Below, in pieces: positions 10,251-21,822 of a DNA stretch of 64,000 nt; the first letter of the stretch is position 1, and each line of letters opens with the position of its first letter. The stretch comes from Gammaproteobacteria bacterium (GTDB lineage: Bacteria; Pseudomonadota; Gammaproteobacteria; Arenicellales; Arenicellaceae). The DNA lies in contig JABDKW010000037.1 in NCBI GenBank assembly GCA_013002025.1, positions 62,001 through 126,000 on the forward strand, in the 5' to 3' direction. A model generated the notes under the pieces. That model saw only the letters and a program-made list of their open reading frames with translations, did no database searches and had not been told where the DNA came from. The position numbers were made by a program, and so were the translations under genes.

Positions 10251-12947
10251 ATGCGTCTCGCAAAAAGTAAACTTCTCAACACGGCCCTCCTGAAGCACCA
10301 ACTGCAGGAAGGTGGCGCGCCGATTCCGCTTTTCAAGAAAACCATTAAGCGGGCGCACGATCAGTTGCGCAGGCATCAGAATGAAGGTGGCTCGTCCGCC
10401 GAGCTGGTCGAAAAGTACACCTGGATGATCGACCAACTAATCACGCTGGCGTGGCACCAGTCTATGCGTAACACCGCGGACATTGCCATGCAACTTATCG
10501 CGGTAGGTGGATATGGGCGCGGCGAACTGCACCCTTACTCCGATGTCGACCTGTTGATTCTGCTGCAGGAGCCGGACTATGAAAACATTCAGCAGCCGCT
10601 GGAGGGTTTTCTGCGATTTTTATGGGATATCGGCCTGGAAATCGGCCACAGTGTTCGATCAATCAATGATTGCCTGAAAGCCGCCCGCGGCGACATCACA
10701 ATTATGACCAACCTGCTGGAAGCGCGGCATCTGGCCGGTGATGAAGAATTGCTGGGGGAACTGGACGACAAACTCCGCAACGGTCGCTTATGGAGTGCGG
10801 CCAAATTTTTTCAGGCAAAATTTCAGGAGCAGGAAAAACGGCACAAGCAATTGCAGGACACGGCCTACTCACTGGAGCCCAATATTAAAGAGAGCCCCGG
10901 CGGCTTGCGCGACCTGCAAACAGTACTGTGGGTCTACAACCGGCACTATGGCATCCGTACTTTTCGCGAGATGAAGGAACAGGGCCACATTAATGATGAT
11001 GAGTACCGGGTGTTAATTCGCGCGCGCAACATCCTGTGGAAGATACGCGCCGGACTACACCTGAATAACAAGCGCCGTGAAGACCGTTTGTTATTCGATA
11101 GCCAACGTGAACTGGCTGCAGAGTTCGGCTACCACGACACGCAAGCACATCTGGCGGTGGAACAATTAATGAAGCGCTACTATCGGACCGCCAAGCAGGT
11201 GATCTACTTAAATGAAATTCTGCTGTCGCACTATCGTGTGGCTAACAGCAGCCGCTTTGCCATTGCCGTGCCAAAAAACATTGGTGGCGACTTCGTTCTG
11301 AAAAACAAAATGATCGCCCAGCGGCGCGCCGACTTGTTTAAGCGCAAACCACAGGCCATGTTAAAACTGTTTGTGTTGATGCAGCAGCACAAAATCACCG
11401 CCATCCATCCGGACACCACCCGCGCCATTCGTAGCAATCTTGATTTAATAAATAACAACTTTCGGGCAGACCCAAAGAGCCGAGAACTTTTTCTACAGCT
11501 GTTTAAGGATGAGGGGGTGGGCCTGACCAACGCGCTGGCGCGCATGAACGCCTATGGCTTGCTGGGTGCTTACCTGCCGGTTTTTGGCGCCATCGTTGGC
11601 CAGATGCAACACGACCTGTTTCACGTCTACACCGTGGATGGGCATACGCTGATGGTAATTCAGAATCTCACCCGCTTACGTAAGTACCCGGACGAATACC
11701 CGCTTGCCAGTGAGTTACTGGCGGAATTGAAGCAGCCAGAGAGACTATTTCTGGCGGCATTATTCCATGACATTGCCAAAGGTCGCGGCGGCGACCATTC
11801 CGTTTTAGGCGAGCGCGACGCCTACCAGTTTTGCATAGATCATAGTTTATCTGAAGACGATGCCAAACTGGTGGGCTGGCTGGTACTCAACCATTTGATC
11901 ATGTCGCATTATTCTCAACGGCGGGACATTTCCGACCCGGCAGTAATTCAGGAGTTCGCGGAATTGGTTGGCGATCAGGAACACCTGGACTTTTTATACC
12001 TGTTGACGCTGGCGGATATTCGCGGAACCAGCCCCAAAGTCTGGAACGCCTGGAAGGGTCAGTTACTACTGGAACTGTACAACGCCACTCGGGCGGCGCT
12101 CCGCCAGGGCGCTGTCACGCTGATCAATGAACCGGAATATGTGGAAGATAGCCAACGCGCGGCGATGGAACTGTTGCAGTCGCAGTTGAGCAAAACGCAA
12201 CTTAACCAGCGCCACATCGAGGAGTTTTGGGGCACGCTCCCCAACGATTACTTTATCCGTAATGAACCATTTTACGTCGCCTGGCATGCCGCCAGCCTCA
12301 GCCAAAACACCGCGATTGATATCCCGCTGGTGTCGGTGCGGTATTCAGAGCGGCTGGAAGCCAATATGTTCTTCGTATTTGCACCGGACTCGCGCCAACT
12401 ACTGACACGAGTCACGGCGGCCTTCGATGCGCTGGAGCTCAACATTATCGAAGCCCGCCTGCAACTTAGCAATAACGGTCTCGCCCTGTACTCGTTCAAC
12501 GCCTTGGTGCCGGAAGCTGAGATGGCGAAAACCACCGACTACATGCAATTTTTGCAGGAACGGCTGCGGCATTTGATTTTACAAAATCACGACAGCAAAG
12601 CAATTCGACGGCGCAACGCATCGCGCGCGCTCAAGCACTTCCCGATTCAACCCAAGGTAACGTTCTCCTTCAACAACCCCAAGTACACCGCCATCGATGT
12701 GGTCGCTCAGGACCAGCCCGGCTTATTACATAATGTGGCGCGTATTCTGCAGGAATTCAACATCAAACTCATGAGTGCTAAAATTGCGACTTTTGGTGAA
12801 CGCGCTGAAGACATATTTTTCGTGCAGAGCAGTGATCGGGCGCCGGTCACAGATGCGGACACCTTGGAACGATTGCGCCAGGAACTGCTGGGGGCATTGG
12901 ATCGCCGGGTTGATAAGCCGGGCCAGTCAGCCAGCGCCGGGCAATAA
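10251..12947 (+). CDS. glnD: Bifunctional uridylyltransferase/uridylyl-removing enzyme GlnD
   Basis: GlnD senses glutamine and modifies the PII proteins that control nitrogen assimilation. Domain order in the 898 residues: nucleotidyltransferase with GGYGRGELHPYSDVDLLIL (from about residue 86, GELHPYSDVD carrying the metal ligands), a linker with SPGGLRDLQT, an HD hydrolase domain with LFHDIAKGRGGDHS (about 504), and two C-terminal ACT domains (about 700-780 and 805-885). Length is typical (about 890). It follows map by 48 bp, the same order as in Pseudomonas. Confidence 0.97.
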   Translation: MRLAKSKLLNTALLKHQLQEGGAPIPLFKKTIKRAHDQLRRHQNEGGSSAELVEKYTWMIDQLITLAWHQSMRNTADIAMQLIAVGGYGRGELHPYSDVDLLILLQEPDYENIQQPLEGFLRFLWDIGLEIGHSVRSINDCLKAARGDITIMTNLLEARHLAGDEELLGELDDKLRNGRLWSAAKFFQAKFQEQEKRHKQLQDTAYSLEPNIKESPGGLRDLQTVLWVYNRHYGIRTFREMKEQGHINDDEYRVLIRARNILWKIRAGLHLNNKRREDRLLFDSQRELAAEFGYHDTQAHLAVEQLMKRYYRTAKQVIYLNEILLSHYRVANSSRFAIAVPKNIGGDFVLKNKMIAQRRADLFKRKPQAMLKLFVLMQQHKITAIHPDTTRAIRSNLDLINNNFRADPKSRELFLQLFKDEGVGLTNALARMNAYGLLGAYLPVFGAIVGQMQHDLFHVYTVDGHTLMVIQNLTRLRKYPDEYPLASELLAELKQPERLFLAALFHDIAKGRGGDHSVLGERDAYQFCIDHSLSEDDAKLVGWLVLNHLIMSHYSQRRDISDPAVIQEFAELVGDQEHLDFLYLLTLADIRGTSPKVWNAWKGQLLLELYNATRAALRQGAVTLINEPEYVEDSQRAAMELLQSQLSKTQLNQRHIEEFWGTLPNDYFIRNEPFYVAWHAASLSQNTAIDIPLVSVRYSERLEANMFFVFAPDSRQLLTRVTAAFDALELNIIEARLQLSNNGLALYSFNALVPEAEMAKTTDYMQFLQERLRHLILQNHDSKAIRRRNASRALKHFPIQPKVTFSFNNPKYTAIDVVAQDQPGLLHNVARILQEFNIKLMSAKIATFGERAEDIFFVQSSDRAPVTDADTLERLRQELLGALDRRVDKPGQSASAGQ

Positions 12948-13041
12948 CGCAGCGCACCACGACAAACTCCTAAAGCGATAGCACATGCGCGCCGGGTATA
13001 AGATAATCCAGCTGCACAGCATCCAAACCAGACCCGATTTT

Positions 13042-13866
13042 ATGACCGACGCGATTAAAGCCACCATTGAGCAAGCCTTTGAACAACGGGCACAAATTAA
13101 ACCCTCGACTGTGAGCGACGAGATTCGTTCTGCGGTGCTGCAGGCCATTGAGTTGCTGGACACCGGCCAGGCCAGAGTTGCCGAAAAAATAGATGGTCAA
13201 TGGGTCGTTAATCAGTGGCTTAAAAAAGCCGTTTTGCTGTCGTTTGCGATTCGCGACAATGAACCCATCGACGGCGGCGAGACACGTTACTACGATAAAG
13301 TCCCCAGCAAATTCGCTGACTATGACGCCCAACGATTTCAAACCGAGGGGTTTCGGGTAGTGCCCCCGGCCACCGCGCGCAAAGGCAGCTTTATCGCCTC
13401 TGGCGTGGTGCTGATGCCGAGTTACGTAAACATCGGTGCCTATGTCGACAGCGGCAGCATGGTCGATACCTGGGCAACCGTGGGCTCGTGCGCGCAGATT
13501 GGCAAGAATGTGCATCTATCCGGCGGCGTTGGCATTGGCGGTGTGCTGGAACCCATACAGGCTGGCCCGGTGATCATTGAAGACGATTGCTTTATTGGTG
13601 CCCGCAGCGAAATCGTCGAAGGAGTCGTGGTGGAACAGGGTTCGGTTGTTTCCATGGGCGTCTACATTGGCCAGAGCACCAAAATTCTGGATCGCGAAAC
13701 TGGCGAAGTCAGCTATGGCCGCATTCCGGCTGGCTCGGTCGTGGTATCCGGCTCCCTGCCCTCCAAAGACGGCAGCCACAGCCTGTACTGCGCCGTCATC
13801 GTAAAAAAGGTCGACGCCAAAACCCGCGCCAAGACCGGGCTTAACGAATTATTGCGGGTCGACTGA
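13042..13866 (+). CDS. dapD: 2,3,4,5-tetrahydropyridine-2,6-dicarboxylate N-succinyltransferase
   Basis: DapD transfers succinyl from succinyl-CoA in the diaminopimelate/lysine pathway. The protein has the N-terminal helical domain ([22 protein letters not shown]) and a left-handed beta-helix made of hexapeptide repeats from about residue 105 ([21 protein letters not shown] region). I chose the ATG at 13042, which gives 274 residues, exactly the E. coli length. An in-frame ATG 57 bp upstream would add a non-conserved leader. It is followed by dapE, the enzyme that later removes the succinyl group. Confidence 0.96.
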   Translation: MTDAIKATIEQAFEQRAQIKPSTVSDEIRSAVLQAIELLDTGQARVAEKIDGQWVVNQWLKKAVLLSFAIRDNEPIDGGETRYYDKVPSKFADYDAQRFQTEGFRVVPPATARKGSFIASGVVLMPSYVNIGAYVDSGSMVDTWATVGSCAQIGKNVHLSGGVGIGGVLEPIQAGPVIIEDDCFIGARSEIVEGVVVEQGSVVSMGVYIGQSTKILDRETGEVSYGRIPAGSVVVSGSLPSKDGSHSLYCAVIVKKVDAKTRAKTGLNELLRVD

Positions 13867-13906
13867 GTCGACTGCCGCAGGCTCGATAATAAACACCTCG
13901 AAACTC

Positions 13907-15049
13907 ATGAGCGACCCCACTCTGGAATTGAGCAAGCAACTTATTGCTCTGCCATCGGTCACCCCGGATGATGCCGGTTGTCAGGCAATCTTAAGGCAGC
14001 GCCTCGAGGCGCTGGGTTTTGAAATCGAGGCCATGCCATTTGCTGATGAGCAAGGCAGCGTCGACAATTTTTGGGCGCGGCGCGGCAGCGCTCGCCCCTG
14101 CCTGGCCTTTGCCGGTCACACCGATGTGGTGCCAATCGGTGATGTGTCGCAATGGCAAAGTGACCCCTTCACGCCCACCGAACGGGATGGCTGCCTATTT
14201 GGCCGGGGCGCGGCCGATATGAAATCATCTCTAGCGGCCTTTATTACCAGCTTGGAGTCTTTTGTCGCCGAGCACCCTGATCACCATGGCTCAATTGCCC
14301 TGTTGATTACCTCCGACGAAGAAGGACCCGCCACCTGTGGCACCGCCGCTGTCATCAGCGCCTTGATCGAGCGTGGCGAACAAATCGATTACTGCGTAAT
14401 CGGCGAACCCAGTTCCAGCGACACGCTTGGCGACACCATAAAAAATGGCCGTCGTGGCTCGCTCAGCGCGAGCCTCAAAATCATTGGCGTGCAGGGTCAT
14501 ATTGCCTACCCGCACTTGGCCGACAACCCGATTCACAAAGCGGCCAGCGTAATCAATGCGCTAAATGGTATCCAGTGGGATCAGGGCAATGATTATTTCC
14601 CACCCACCAGTCTGCAGTTTTCTAATATTAATGGCGGCACCGGCGCCGGCAATGTCATACCTGAATCGGTCACTGTTACATTCAATCTACGCTTCTCAAC
14701 TGAAACCTCGGCGCCCGAGATTCAGCAGCGGGTAAAACAGTGCCTGAACGAACTCGGCGTGCGTTATGAACTGCAGTGGACTTTATTTGGTAACCCGTTC
14801 CTGACCGAAGAGGCTGAGTTGGTACTTGCGTGCCGCGATGCGGTGCGAGACTGTCTTGGCATCGAGGCGCAACTCTCAACCAGTGGCGGCACTTCGGATG
14901 GCCGCTTTATCGCCCCCAGCGGAGCCCAGGTGGTTGAATTGGGGCCGGTCAATGACACCATCCACAAAATCGATGAATGCGTGGCGCTGGATGCACCGGC
15001 TAAATTATCCCGCGTGTATCAGCGGGTATTGGAAAATCTGCTGACCTGA
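13907..15049 (+). CDS. dapE: Succinyl-diaminopimelate desuccinylase
   Basis: DapE hydrolyses N-succinyl-LL-diaminopimelate, giving LL-diaminopimelate for lysine and peptidoglycan. It is an M20 di-zinc peptidase: FAGHTDVVP (His about 69), GRGAADMKS (Asp about 103), [12 protein letters not shown] (catalytic Glu about 137) and the C-terminal [10 protein letters not shown] and NDTIHKIDE segments. At 380 residues it matches the family. It lies 40 bp after dapD in the same orientation. Confidence 0.97.
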   Translation: MSDPTLELSKQLIALPSVTPDDAGCQAILRQRLEALGFEIEAMPFADEQGSVDNFWARRGSARPCLAFAGHTDVVPIGDVSQWQSDPFTPTERDGCLFGRGAADMKSSLAAFITSLESFVAEHPDHHGSIALLITSDEEGPATCGTAAVISALIERGEQIDYCVIGEPSSSDTLGDTIKNGRRGSLSASLKIIGVQGHIAYPHLADNPIHKAASVINALNGIQWDQGNDYFPPTSLQFSNINGGTGAGNVIPESVTVTFNLRFSTETSAPEIQQRVKQCLNELGVRYELQWTLFGNPFLTEEAELVLACRDAVRDCLGIEAQLSTSGGTSDGRFIAPSGAQVVELGPVNDTIHKIDECVALDAPAKLSRVYQRVLENLLT

Positions 15050-15054
15050 ATTTC

Positions 15055-15333
15055 TCAGTTGTCTGCCGACTGCCGTGCGGACCGCTTATTCTCGAACAGA
15101 TGAAACGCTTTGCGGTTGGCAAAGGCGACGGTGACGCGATCGTATTTCCATAAAGTGTACTGAGCGTGCGTGCCGATGGGGCCGCGCACGCTATTCGGTT
15201 CGCCCAGCAAGGCACGCACCTGACTTTCAGATTTCCAGCGGATTTGCTCCCGGTCAACCTGAGGCTGTGCCATCACAGCAACGCTTATCAGGCTCACAAC
15301 CGACAGACCGCTCAGCAATAAAGACTTAAACAT
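15055..15333 (-). CDS. Small secreted protein with BamE/SmpA-like fold signature
   Basis: The product is a 92-residue exported protein of unproven function. The ATG at 15331-15333 has a strong GGAGAG site 6 nt upstream and starts a clear signal peptide (hydrophobic core about residues 4-20, ending VMAQ). The mature part has VRALLGEPNSVRG and YTLWKYDRVTVAF. This is the pattern of a helix followed by G-x-P and beta strands seen in BamE/OmlA-type small domains. There is no lipobox cysteine, so it should be periplasmic rather than lipid-anchored. It ends 5 bp from the dapE stop, convergently. Confidence 0.75.
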   Translation of the reverse strand: MFKSLLLSGLSVVSLISVAVMAQPQVDREQIRWKSESQVRALLGEPNSVRGPIGTHAQYTLWKYDRVTVAFANRKAFHLFENKRSARQSADN

Positions 15334-15454
15334 GCTTATCTCTCCATAGCTCAACTAACCTGATGTTAGCAAACCCGCGCCTGTTCGGCGACAAAACAGA
15401 CACCGCAACTGTGCGATGCCTCAGGGCAGGGCGACCAATATGGGAATTACGAAA

Positions 15455-18400
15455 CTAGGCCAGCCACTGACGCGCGTTGCGAAACATGCGCATCCAGGGC
15501 CCATAGTCGCCCCACTCGGGGGCGCGCCAGGAATTGGTGACCGAACGGAATATCCGTTCCGGGTGCGGCATCATGATGGTGACTCGCCCATCGGCATTGC
15601 TGAGACCGGCCAGCCCGCCCGGCGACCCATTGGGGTTGGCCGGATAGGTCTCGGTCGGGTTGCCCCGATAATCCGTGTATTGCAGCGCAGTGTACTCGGC
15701 CGCCGCCTGTTGGCTGCGTTGATCAGCAAATTCAGCCCGGCCTTCGCCATGCGCCACCACCACCGGCAATAACGACCCCTGCATGCCAGTCAATAACACC
15801 GAGTTAGTCTCGGGGATAAACGACTGCACAGAGCGTGCCTCAAATTGCTCCGACGCATTGCGCACAAAATGCGGCCAGTACTCGGCACCCGGAATTATTT
15901 GCTTGAGGTTGGACATCATCTGACAGCCGTTACAAATACCCAGCGCAAACGCATCCTGTCGTTCAAAATAGGCAGCAAACTGATCATATAAGGCGCTGTT
16001 AAATAACACCGATTTGGCCCAGCCTTCACCGGCGCCCAACACGTCACCATAGGAAAAGCCGCCACACGCCGCCAGGCCATGGAAGTCGCTGAGTGATACA
16101 CGCCCCGAGTGAATATCGGTCATGGTGACATCGACCGCAGCAAAGCCGGCCTGATCAAACGCGGCTGCCATCTCCATGTGCCCGTTCACACCCTGCTCTC
16201 GCAGGATCGCAATACGGGGGCGTACGCCACCGGCCAGCGGTGCGCAAATATCCTCACGAGGGTCAAAGCTCAGCTCCGAGCGTAGCCCGCTATCGTCCAA
16301 ATCCAGCAGCCGGTCATATTCCTGTTGCGCACACAACGGATTATCACGCAGGCTCTGCATATGGAAGGTGGTCTCGGACCACAGGCGATGCAAGTCCTGT
16401 CGTTGCGCCGAGATGATCGGGCTACCATTGTAATTGACCTTGATGTCGTTACCGCGCGTCGCAACCCCCAGATCAATACAGCTTTCGGCTAATCCGGCCT
16501 GCTGCATCAGCGCGTCAAAGGCCGCCCGATGTTGCGCGTCAACTTGCACGACTGCGCCCAATTCTTCGTTAAACAGCAAGGCCAATTCTGCGCCAGCATC
16601 CCCCACCAAATCCAACTCAAGACCACAGCGCGCGGCGAAAGCCATTTCCAATAGCGTAACAATCAGGCCGCCATCAGAGCGGTCGTGATAGGCGCTCAAC
16701 AGGCCAGCTCTTAAGGCAGCCTGCAGCGCATTGAAACCGTTCTTTAGTATTTGCGGGTCGTCCACATCCGGCGTTTCCTGCCCCACCTGCTGATAAACCT
16801 GCGCCAATGCCGAACAGGCCAGACGCTGCTGCCCCGCGGCCAGATCCACCAGAATCAGGCGACTCTGCTCTGCGTGCTCTTCAGTGCCTGTATATTGCAC
16901 CTGCAATACCGGGGTCAGGGTTCGGCTCACATCGTTGACTGGCGCAAACGCGCTGATCACACAGGACACCGGGGCGGTCACCGAGTGTTGCCGACCATCC
17001 TGTTGCCAAACACTCTTCATCGACATGGAATCTTTGCCGACCGGAATCGCTATACCGAGGGCCGGGCACAATTCCATGCCCACAGCCCGTACCGTCTCGT
17101 ACAGTGCAGAGTCGTCACCTGGGTGCCCTGCCGCGGCCATCCAATTAGCCGATAACTTAACTTCTGAAAGCTCGCGAATATCCGCCGCGGCCAGATTGGT
17201 AAGCGCTTCACCAATCGCCATACGGCCGCTCGCTGCGCCATTAACGGACGCCAAGGGCGTGCGCTCACCCATCGCCATCGCCTCACCCGCCGCGCCGGTA
17301 TAAGCTGCAGTGGTAACGGCCACATCGGCCACCGGCACTTGCCACGGACCGACCATTTGATCCCGGGCAATCATGCCGGTAATACTGCGGTCGCCAATGG
17401 CAATCAGAAAGGTTTTGTCGGCCACCGCGGGCAAGGTCAACACACGCTGCAGCGCTTCGGTTGGCGTAATGCCAGCCAATTCCAATGCCGGCGCATTGCG
17501 CTCCACCGTCTCGACATCACGTAACATTTTAGGCGGCTTGCCAAACAGCGTTTCCATCGGTAAATCGATGGGCTTTTGCTGGCGCTCGTCGCCCGCGGCA
17601 AACAAGCTGTCTTCTAAAATCAGAATCTCCTCATCGGTGGCCTGCCCCACTACGCAGTACAGGCAGCGCTCGCGTGCGCAGATGGCCTCGAACTCGGCCA
17701 GCCTGTCAGGCGCTACCGCCAGGGTGTAACGTTCCTGCGCCTCATTGCACCAGATCTGCATGGGTGACATACCGGGCTCATCATTGAGAACCTCACGCAG
17801 GTGGAAATGCCCACCGCGACCGGCATCACCGACCAACTCCGGCAAGGCATTACACAGGCCGCCAGCGCCGATATCATGAATCGAGATGATCGGATTGGCC
17901 TCGCCCATGCCCCAGCAACTGTCAATCACTTCCTGACAGCGACGTTGCATTTCGGGGTTGCCGCGCTGCACCGAGGCGAAATCAAGCTGTTCGGAACTTT
18001 GCCCTGAGGCCACGCTGGATGCAGCCCCGCCGCCTAAACCGATTAACATCGCCGGGCCACCCAGGACCACGATATAAGAGCCACCCGGAATAATTTGTTT
18101 CTCCACGTGTTGGCCACGGATATTACCCAAGCCGCCTGCCAACATAATGGGTTTGTGGTAGCCGCGAACATCCGCCTGATCCGCAATAGCTTGCTCATAG
18201 GTGCGGAAATAACCGGCAATATTGGGTCGCCCGAACTCGTTGTTAAAGGACGCGCCACCTATCGGCCCCTCGAGCATAATTTGCAATGGCGATGCGATGC
18301 GGGCAGGTTTGGACTCGGGGCCCTCCCAGGCACGCGGCGCCTGCGGCAAGCGCAGGTTCGACACTGAAAACCCGGTTAGCCCGGCCTTCGGCTTGGAGCC

Positions 18401-19387
18401 ACGGCCGGTGGCCCCCTCATCGCGTATTTCCCCACCGGAACCGGTGGCAGCACCCGGAAAGGGCGAAATAGCAGTCGGGTGATTGTGTGTTTCAACCTTG
18501 CACAGAATATGGATATCTTCCTGATGGGCGGCGTATTCCTTGCTGTCCGGCTGCGGGAAAAACCGCCCACCCGGAGAACCCGCTAACACTGAAGAATTAT
18601 CCGAATACGCCACCAGCGTACCCGCCGGGTTCAGCATATGCGTCTTTCGAATCATTCGAAATAAGGAATGCGGTTGTGGCTCGCCATCCACTATCCAGTC
18701 GGCGTTAAAGATCTTGTGTCGGCAGTGTTCGGAATTGACCTGCGCAAACATCATCAACTCAACATCAGTGGGGTTTTTCCCCAGACTTTGGTATTGCTCA
18801 ACCAGATAATCGATTTCATCATCTGATAGGGCCAGACCCAATTCGACATCGGCGGCCTGCAGCGCGGCTTTGCCCTGCGCCAGTAAGGGTACTTCATACA
18901 ATGGCTGAGCCGGTTCGTTACGAAATAAGCGCTCGGCTTCCTGCAGGTCAAACACCACCGATTCGGTCATCGGGTCATGCAATCTGAGCGCCACGGATTG
19001 AATCTCCGCCGCTGACAGCTGTTGACCTTGCGCGCAATGCAGATAGAAAGCCACGCCGCGTTCAATGCGGGCGATACTGTCCAGGCCACAGTGATGGACG
19101 ATGTCGGTGGCCTTGGTCGACCACGGCGAAATGGTTCCGAAGCGCGGAATCACATACAACCGTTGCCCTTCGTGCTCTACCGCTGCGGTCGCCGGGCCAT
19201 AACTGAGCAGGCGGCGCAACTTGTCCAGTTCATCGGTGCTGAACTCGACGGCATCGGGCCGCTGTTTCACCAGATGCTGAAATTCACTGTCGATGCGCTG
19301 CACCGCCGGAAATTCAGCGCGAATTGACGCCAGAAACTTGTCTATCCGAAAACTGGAATAGGCCTGACTGCCACGCAAACGCAACAT
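15455..19387 (-). CDS. purL: Phosphoribosylformylglycinamidine synthase, large single-chain form
   Basis: PurL converts FGAR to FGAM with glutamine and ATP, step four of purine synthesis. The 1310-residue chain holds an N-terminal domain, duplicated AIRS-like ATP-binding domains ([27 protein letters not shown] pieces near residues 296-322) and a C-terminal class I glutamine amidotransferase. The amidotransferase nucleophile is in LGICNGCQM, and His/Glu are in the PHPERIFR segment. Size fits the E. coli form (1295). It is 44 bp downstream of purC on the same strand, so the two purine genes are likely co-transcribed. Confidence 0.98.
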   Translation of the reverse strand: MLRLRGSQAYSSFRIDKFLASIRAEFPAVQRIDSEFQHLVKQRPDAVEFSTDELDKLRRLLSYGPATAAVEHEGQRLYVIPRFGTISPWSTKATDIVHHCGLDSIARIERGVAFYLHCAQGQQLSAAEIQSVALRLHDPMTESVVFDLQEAERLFRNEPAQPLYEVPLLAQGKAALQAADVELGLALSDDEIDYLVEQYQSLGKNPTDVELMMFAQVNSEHCRHKIFNADWIVDGEPQPHSLFRMIRKTHMLNPAGTLVAYSDNSSVLAGSPGGRFFPQPDSKEYAAHQEDIHILCKVETHNHPTAISPFPGAATGSGGEIRDEGATGRGSKPKAGLTGFSVSNLRLPQAPRAWEGPESKPARIASPLQIMLEGPIGGASFNNEFGRPNIAGYFRTYEQAIADQADVRGYHKPIMLAGGLGNIRGQHVEKQIIPGGSYIVVLGGPAMLIGLGGGAASSVASGQSSEQLDFASVQRGNPEMQRRCQEVIDSCWGMGEANPIISIHDIGAGGLCNALPELVGDAGRGGHFHLREVLNDEPGMSPMQIWCNEAQERYTLAVAPDRLAEFEAICARERCLYCVVGQATDEEILILEDSLFAAGDERQQKPIDLPMETLFGKPPKMLRDVETVERNAPALELAGITPTEALQRVLTLPAVADKTFLIAIGDRSITGMIARDQMVGPWQVPVADVAVTTAAYTGAAGEAMAMGERTPLASVNGAASGRMAIGEALTNLAAADIRELSEVKLSANWMAAAGHPGDDSALYETVRAVGMELCPALGIAIPVGKDSMSMKSVWQQDGRQHSVTAPVSCVISAFAPVNDVSRTLTPVLQVQYTGTEEHAEQSRLILVDLAAGQQRLACSALAQVYQQVGQETPDVDDPQILKNGFNALQAALRAGLLSAYHDRSDGGLIVTLLEMAFAARCGLELDLVGDAGAELALLFNEELGAVVQVDAQHRAAFDALMQQAGLAESCIDLGVATRGNDIKVNYNGSPIISAQRQDLHRLWSETTFHMQSLRDNPLCAQQEYDRLLDLDDSGLRSELSFDPREDICAPLAGGVRPRIAILREQGVNGHMEMAAAFDQAGFAAVDVTMTDIHSGRVSLSDFHGLAACGGFSYGDVLGAGEGWAKSVLFNSALYDQFAAYFERQDAFALGICNGCQMMSNLKQIIPGAEYWPHFVRNASEQFEARSVQSFIPETNSVLLTGMQGSLLPVVVAHGEGRAEFADQRSQQAAAEYTALQYTDYRGNPTETYPANPNGSPGGLAGLSNADGRVTIMMPHPERIFRSVTNSWRAPEWGDYGPWMRMFRNARQWLA

Positions 19388-19431
19388 AGGTTATGCCCGT
19401 ATTGGTTACCTGCTGCCTGCGCAGCCGGCGG

Positions 19432-20142
19432 TTAAATTTCCAGCCCGAGACGCTGTGCCACTTGCTCATAGGCTTCAACAACCCCACCCAGACCTTTACG
19501 AAAGCGGTCTTTGTCGAGTTTTTCTCGCGTTTCCGCGTCCCAGATGCGACAACCATCCGGAGTGAACTCATCACCCAGAAAGATATCAGCACCCTGACGG
19601 CCAAACTCCAGCTTGAAATCAACCAGAATCATGCCGGCATCAGCAAACAGTTTTGACAATATATCGTTGACCTGAAAAGTCCGCTCTTTCATTACTTCAA
19701 CAGCCTCATCGTCGGCCCAGTTAAAGGAACGAATGTGATATTCATTAATCATCGGGTCATGCAGCTCATCGTTTTTCAGGAAAAACTCAAAGGTCGGCAC
19801 GGCCAGGTCCACCCCGTCTTCAACGCCCAGACGTTTACAGATTGACCCGGTGGCAATATTGCGTACCACGCATTCAATCGGAAACATATCTAATTTTCGC
19901 ACCAGGGTTTCGTCGTCCGACAACAGTTCCAGCATATGCGTTGCCACACCCTGCTCTTCAAGGTGCTGCATGATAAATGCGTTGAATTTATTGTTGACCA
20001 TACCTTTGCGATCCAACTGCTCGATCTTTTCGCCATCGAAGGCGGAAGTGTCATTGCGAAAGTGTAGAATCAGCGCATCGTCGCGCTCACAGGTATAAAC
20101 GGATTTGGCTTTTCCGCTGTAAAGTTCGTCACCGCGTTGCAT
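19432..20142 (-). CDS. purC: Phosphoribosylaminoimidazole-succinocarboxamide synthase (SAICAR synthase)
   Basis: PurC joins aspartate to CAIR in purine biosynthesis. The 236-residue protein matches the family length and shows YSGKAKSVY (ATP-binding start), the [13 protein letters not shown] segment, and [10 protein letters not shown] and [12 protein letters not shown] at the catalytic end. It lies between bamC and purL. The dapA-bamC-purC order is shared with E. coli and Pseudomonas. Confidence 0.97.
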   Translation of the reverse strand: MQRGDELYSGKAKSVYTCERDDALILHFRNDTSAFDGEKIEQLDRKGMVNNKFNAFIMQHLEEQGVATHMLELLSDDETLVRKLDMFPIECVVRNIATGSICKRLGVEDGVDLAVPTFEFFLKNDELHDPMINEYHIRSFNWADDEAVEVMKERTFQVNDILSKLFADAGMILVDFKLEFGRQGADIFLGDEFTPDGCRIWDAETREKLDKDRFRKGLGGVVEAYEQVAQRLGLEI

Positions 20143-20262
20143 GTTAGCTCCAGATAATTTTTTAACAGTTAGGGTTTAATAAAATAATCACCCGCCGAAC
20201 GAATAGGCGACGCGCGATTCATTGTAATCATGTCTTGTTTAGTTGATCGCAATACCAAGCGG

Positions 20263-20862
20263 TCAGTTTTTCAGTAGCCGCTGAAATACCGCCTGCGCTG
20301 CCGACTGCTCAACCTCTTCCGCATTACGGTTTAACACCTGCACTGCAACACCGCGTTTATTGGGCAGCATCTGCAGGGCGCAATACTCGAGTTGGAGCTT
20401 CGGCTCGCGTTTGAATACCGACCATTTTCCAGATGTAGTCACCGTAGTGGCGGTGGCTAAATCACCGCAGCCGATACTGATGCGCCCAGCATCTTTGTTG
20501 CGCGCATGTACGGTGATATCGGATCTGCCGAGGCGCTGCATCAGTGCTTGCCATGCCCCATCATACTTAGCATTGACCTGCAGGCGCGCTTTGTCTTTTA
20601 CCACTTCAATAACCGCGGTCACGGCAGTAGCCTTGGCCGACGCATCTAACCCTGCATTAGCACTGTCGACTGCAGCCGGTGCCGCGCTAGGCTCTGGGGT
20701 TGCCTCATTCAGTCGCTTATTCAACGGCGGCAAGGATTTAGCAGCCTGGTAGTCTGCGCTGCTGTCTTCGGTCTGCACCTTCTCGGTGCCGCCGCAGGCG
20801 ACCACACCTAATGCCAGAAACAGCGTCAAGGTGCGTGATAAAACTGTTGGCTTAATACTCAT
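20263..20862 (-). CDS. bamC: Short BamC-like outer membrane lipoprotein
   Basis: BamC is a lipoprotein accessory of the beta-barrel assembly machine. The 199-residue product has a signal peptide ending in the lipobox VVAC (Cys about 23). Then comes a disordered segment with SADYQAAKSLPPLNKRL, resembling the BamC region that docks on BamD, an Ala-rich linker, and one alpha/beta domain (about 90-195). E. coli BamC has about 344 residues and two such helix-grip domains, so this protein keeps only one. The assignment rests on the lipobox, the docking-like segment and the position between dapA and purC, exactly where bamC lies in relatives. Confidence 0.8.
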   Translation of the reverse strand: MSIKPTVLSRTLTLFLALGVVACGGTEKVQTEDSSADYQAAKSLPPLNKRLNEATPEPSAAPAAVDSANAGLDASAKATAVTAVIEVVKDKARLQVNAKYDGAWQALMQRLGRSDITVHARNKDAGRISIGCGDLATATTVTTSGKWSVFKREPKLQLEYCALQMLPNKRGVAVQVLNRNAEEVEQSAAQAVFQRLLKN

Positions 20863-20921
20863 ATTGGTTATTGGTTCTCATTGGCGGTATCGCAGCTTAC
20901 TTTAATCACTGGCAACCAGGG

Positions 20922-21794
20922 TTACAGAAATGGCGCTAAGGCAGCGTCCAGCCTTGCATGATACTTAGACGCCAGTGGCGTTAGTGGCAAGCGCAGCGTG
21001 TTATCGGTAAAGCCCTGCCGGGAAACCGCGTATTTTACGGGAATCGGGTTGGATTCGACAAATAGATCGCGGTGTAAATCGACTAATGTGTCGTTTATTT
21101 TTTGCGCCGCAGCAAAATCGCCGGCCAGCGCCGCATCGCACATCCTGGCCATGGCCTGGGGCGCGACATTGGCGGTCACCGAGATATCTCCTTTACCACC
21201 CAGGCGCATCAATTCCAACGCGGTCGCGTCGTCACCAGACAGGATGTTAATCCGCTCGCCACACAAATCAATCAACTCCGCGCCGCGCTTTAAATCGCCG
21301 GTGGCGTCTTTACAGGCCACGATATTGTCGATGTCGGCCAGCCGATCAATGGTGGCATTGCTCATATCCGCCACCGTTCTGCCGGGCACGTTATAGAGAA
21401 CCTGCGGCAGTGACACCGCCTCGGCAATAGCCTTGTAGTGTTGATACAAGCCTTCCTGCGTAGGCTTATTGTAGTAAGGCACAACCAACAGTGCCGCATC
21501 GGCACCGAGCGCCGCTGCTTCACCGGTCAGATGGATGGCTTCGGCGGTGGAATTTGCGCCGGTGCCAGCGATAACCGGAATTCGCCCCGCCACCGTCTTG
21601 ATAGTGTGCTGAATCACGGCCAAGTGCTCTTCGATGGCCAAAGTGGCAGATTCGCCAGTGGTGCCGACCGACACAATCGCGTGCGTACCGGCCTCAATAT
21701 GATGTTCGAGCAGGCGGCTCAGCGCCTCATAATCCACGCTGCCGTCGCTCGCCATTGGCGTGATCAGCGCTACGATACTGCCCTGTAATTTCAC
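20922..21794 (-). CDS. dapA: 4-hydroxy-tetrahydrodipicolinate synthase
   Basis: DapA condenses pyruvate with aspartate semialdehyde, the first committed step to lysine and diaminopimelate. The 290-residue TIM barrel shows VSVGTTGESATL (pyruvate site), PYYNKPTQEGLYQHY (catalytic Tyr) and CKDATGDL with the Schiff-base Lys about residue 161. Length is as in E. coli (292). It is upstream of bamC on the same strand; asd, dapD and dapE of the same pathway are elsewhere in this window. Confidence 0.97.
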   Translation of the reverse strand: MKLQGSIVALITPMASDGSVDYEALSRLLEHHIEAGTHAIVSVGTTGESATLAIEEHLAVIQHTIKTVAGRIPVIAGTGANSTAEAIHLTGEAAALGADAALLVVPYYNKPTQEGLYQHYKAIAEAVSLPQVLYNVPGRTVADMSNATIDRLADIDNIVACKDATGDLKRGAELIDLCGERINILSGDDATALELMRLGGKGDISVTANVAPQAMARMCDAALAGDFAAAQKINDTLVDLHRDLFVESNPIPVKYAVSRQGFTDNTLRLPLTPLASKYHARLDAALAPFL

Positions 21795-21822
21795 GCGCTG
21801 CCCCGCTCTGACAAGTTAACCG

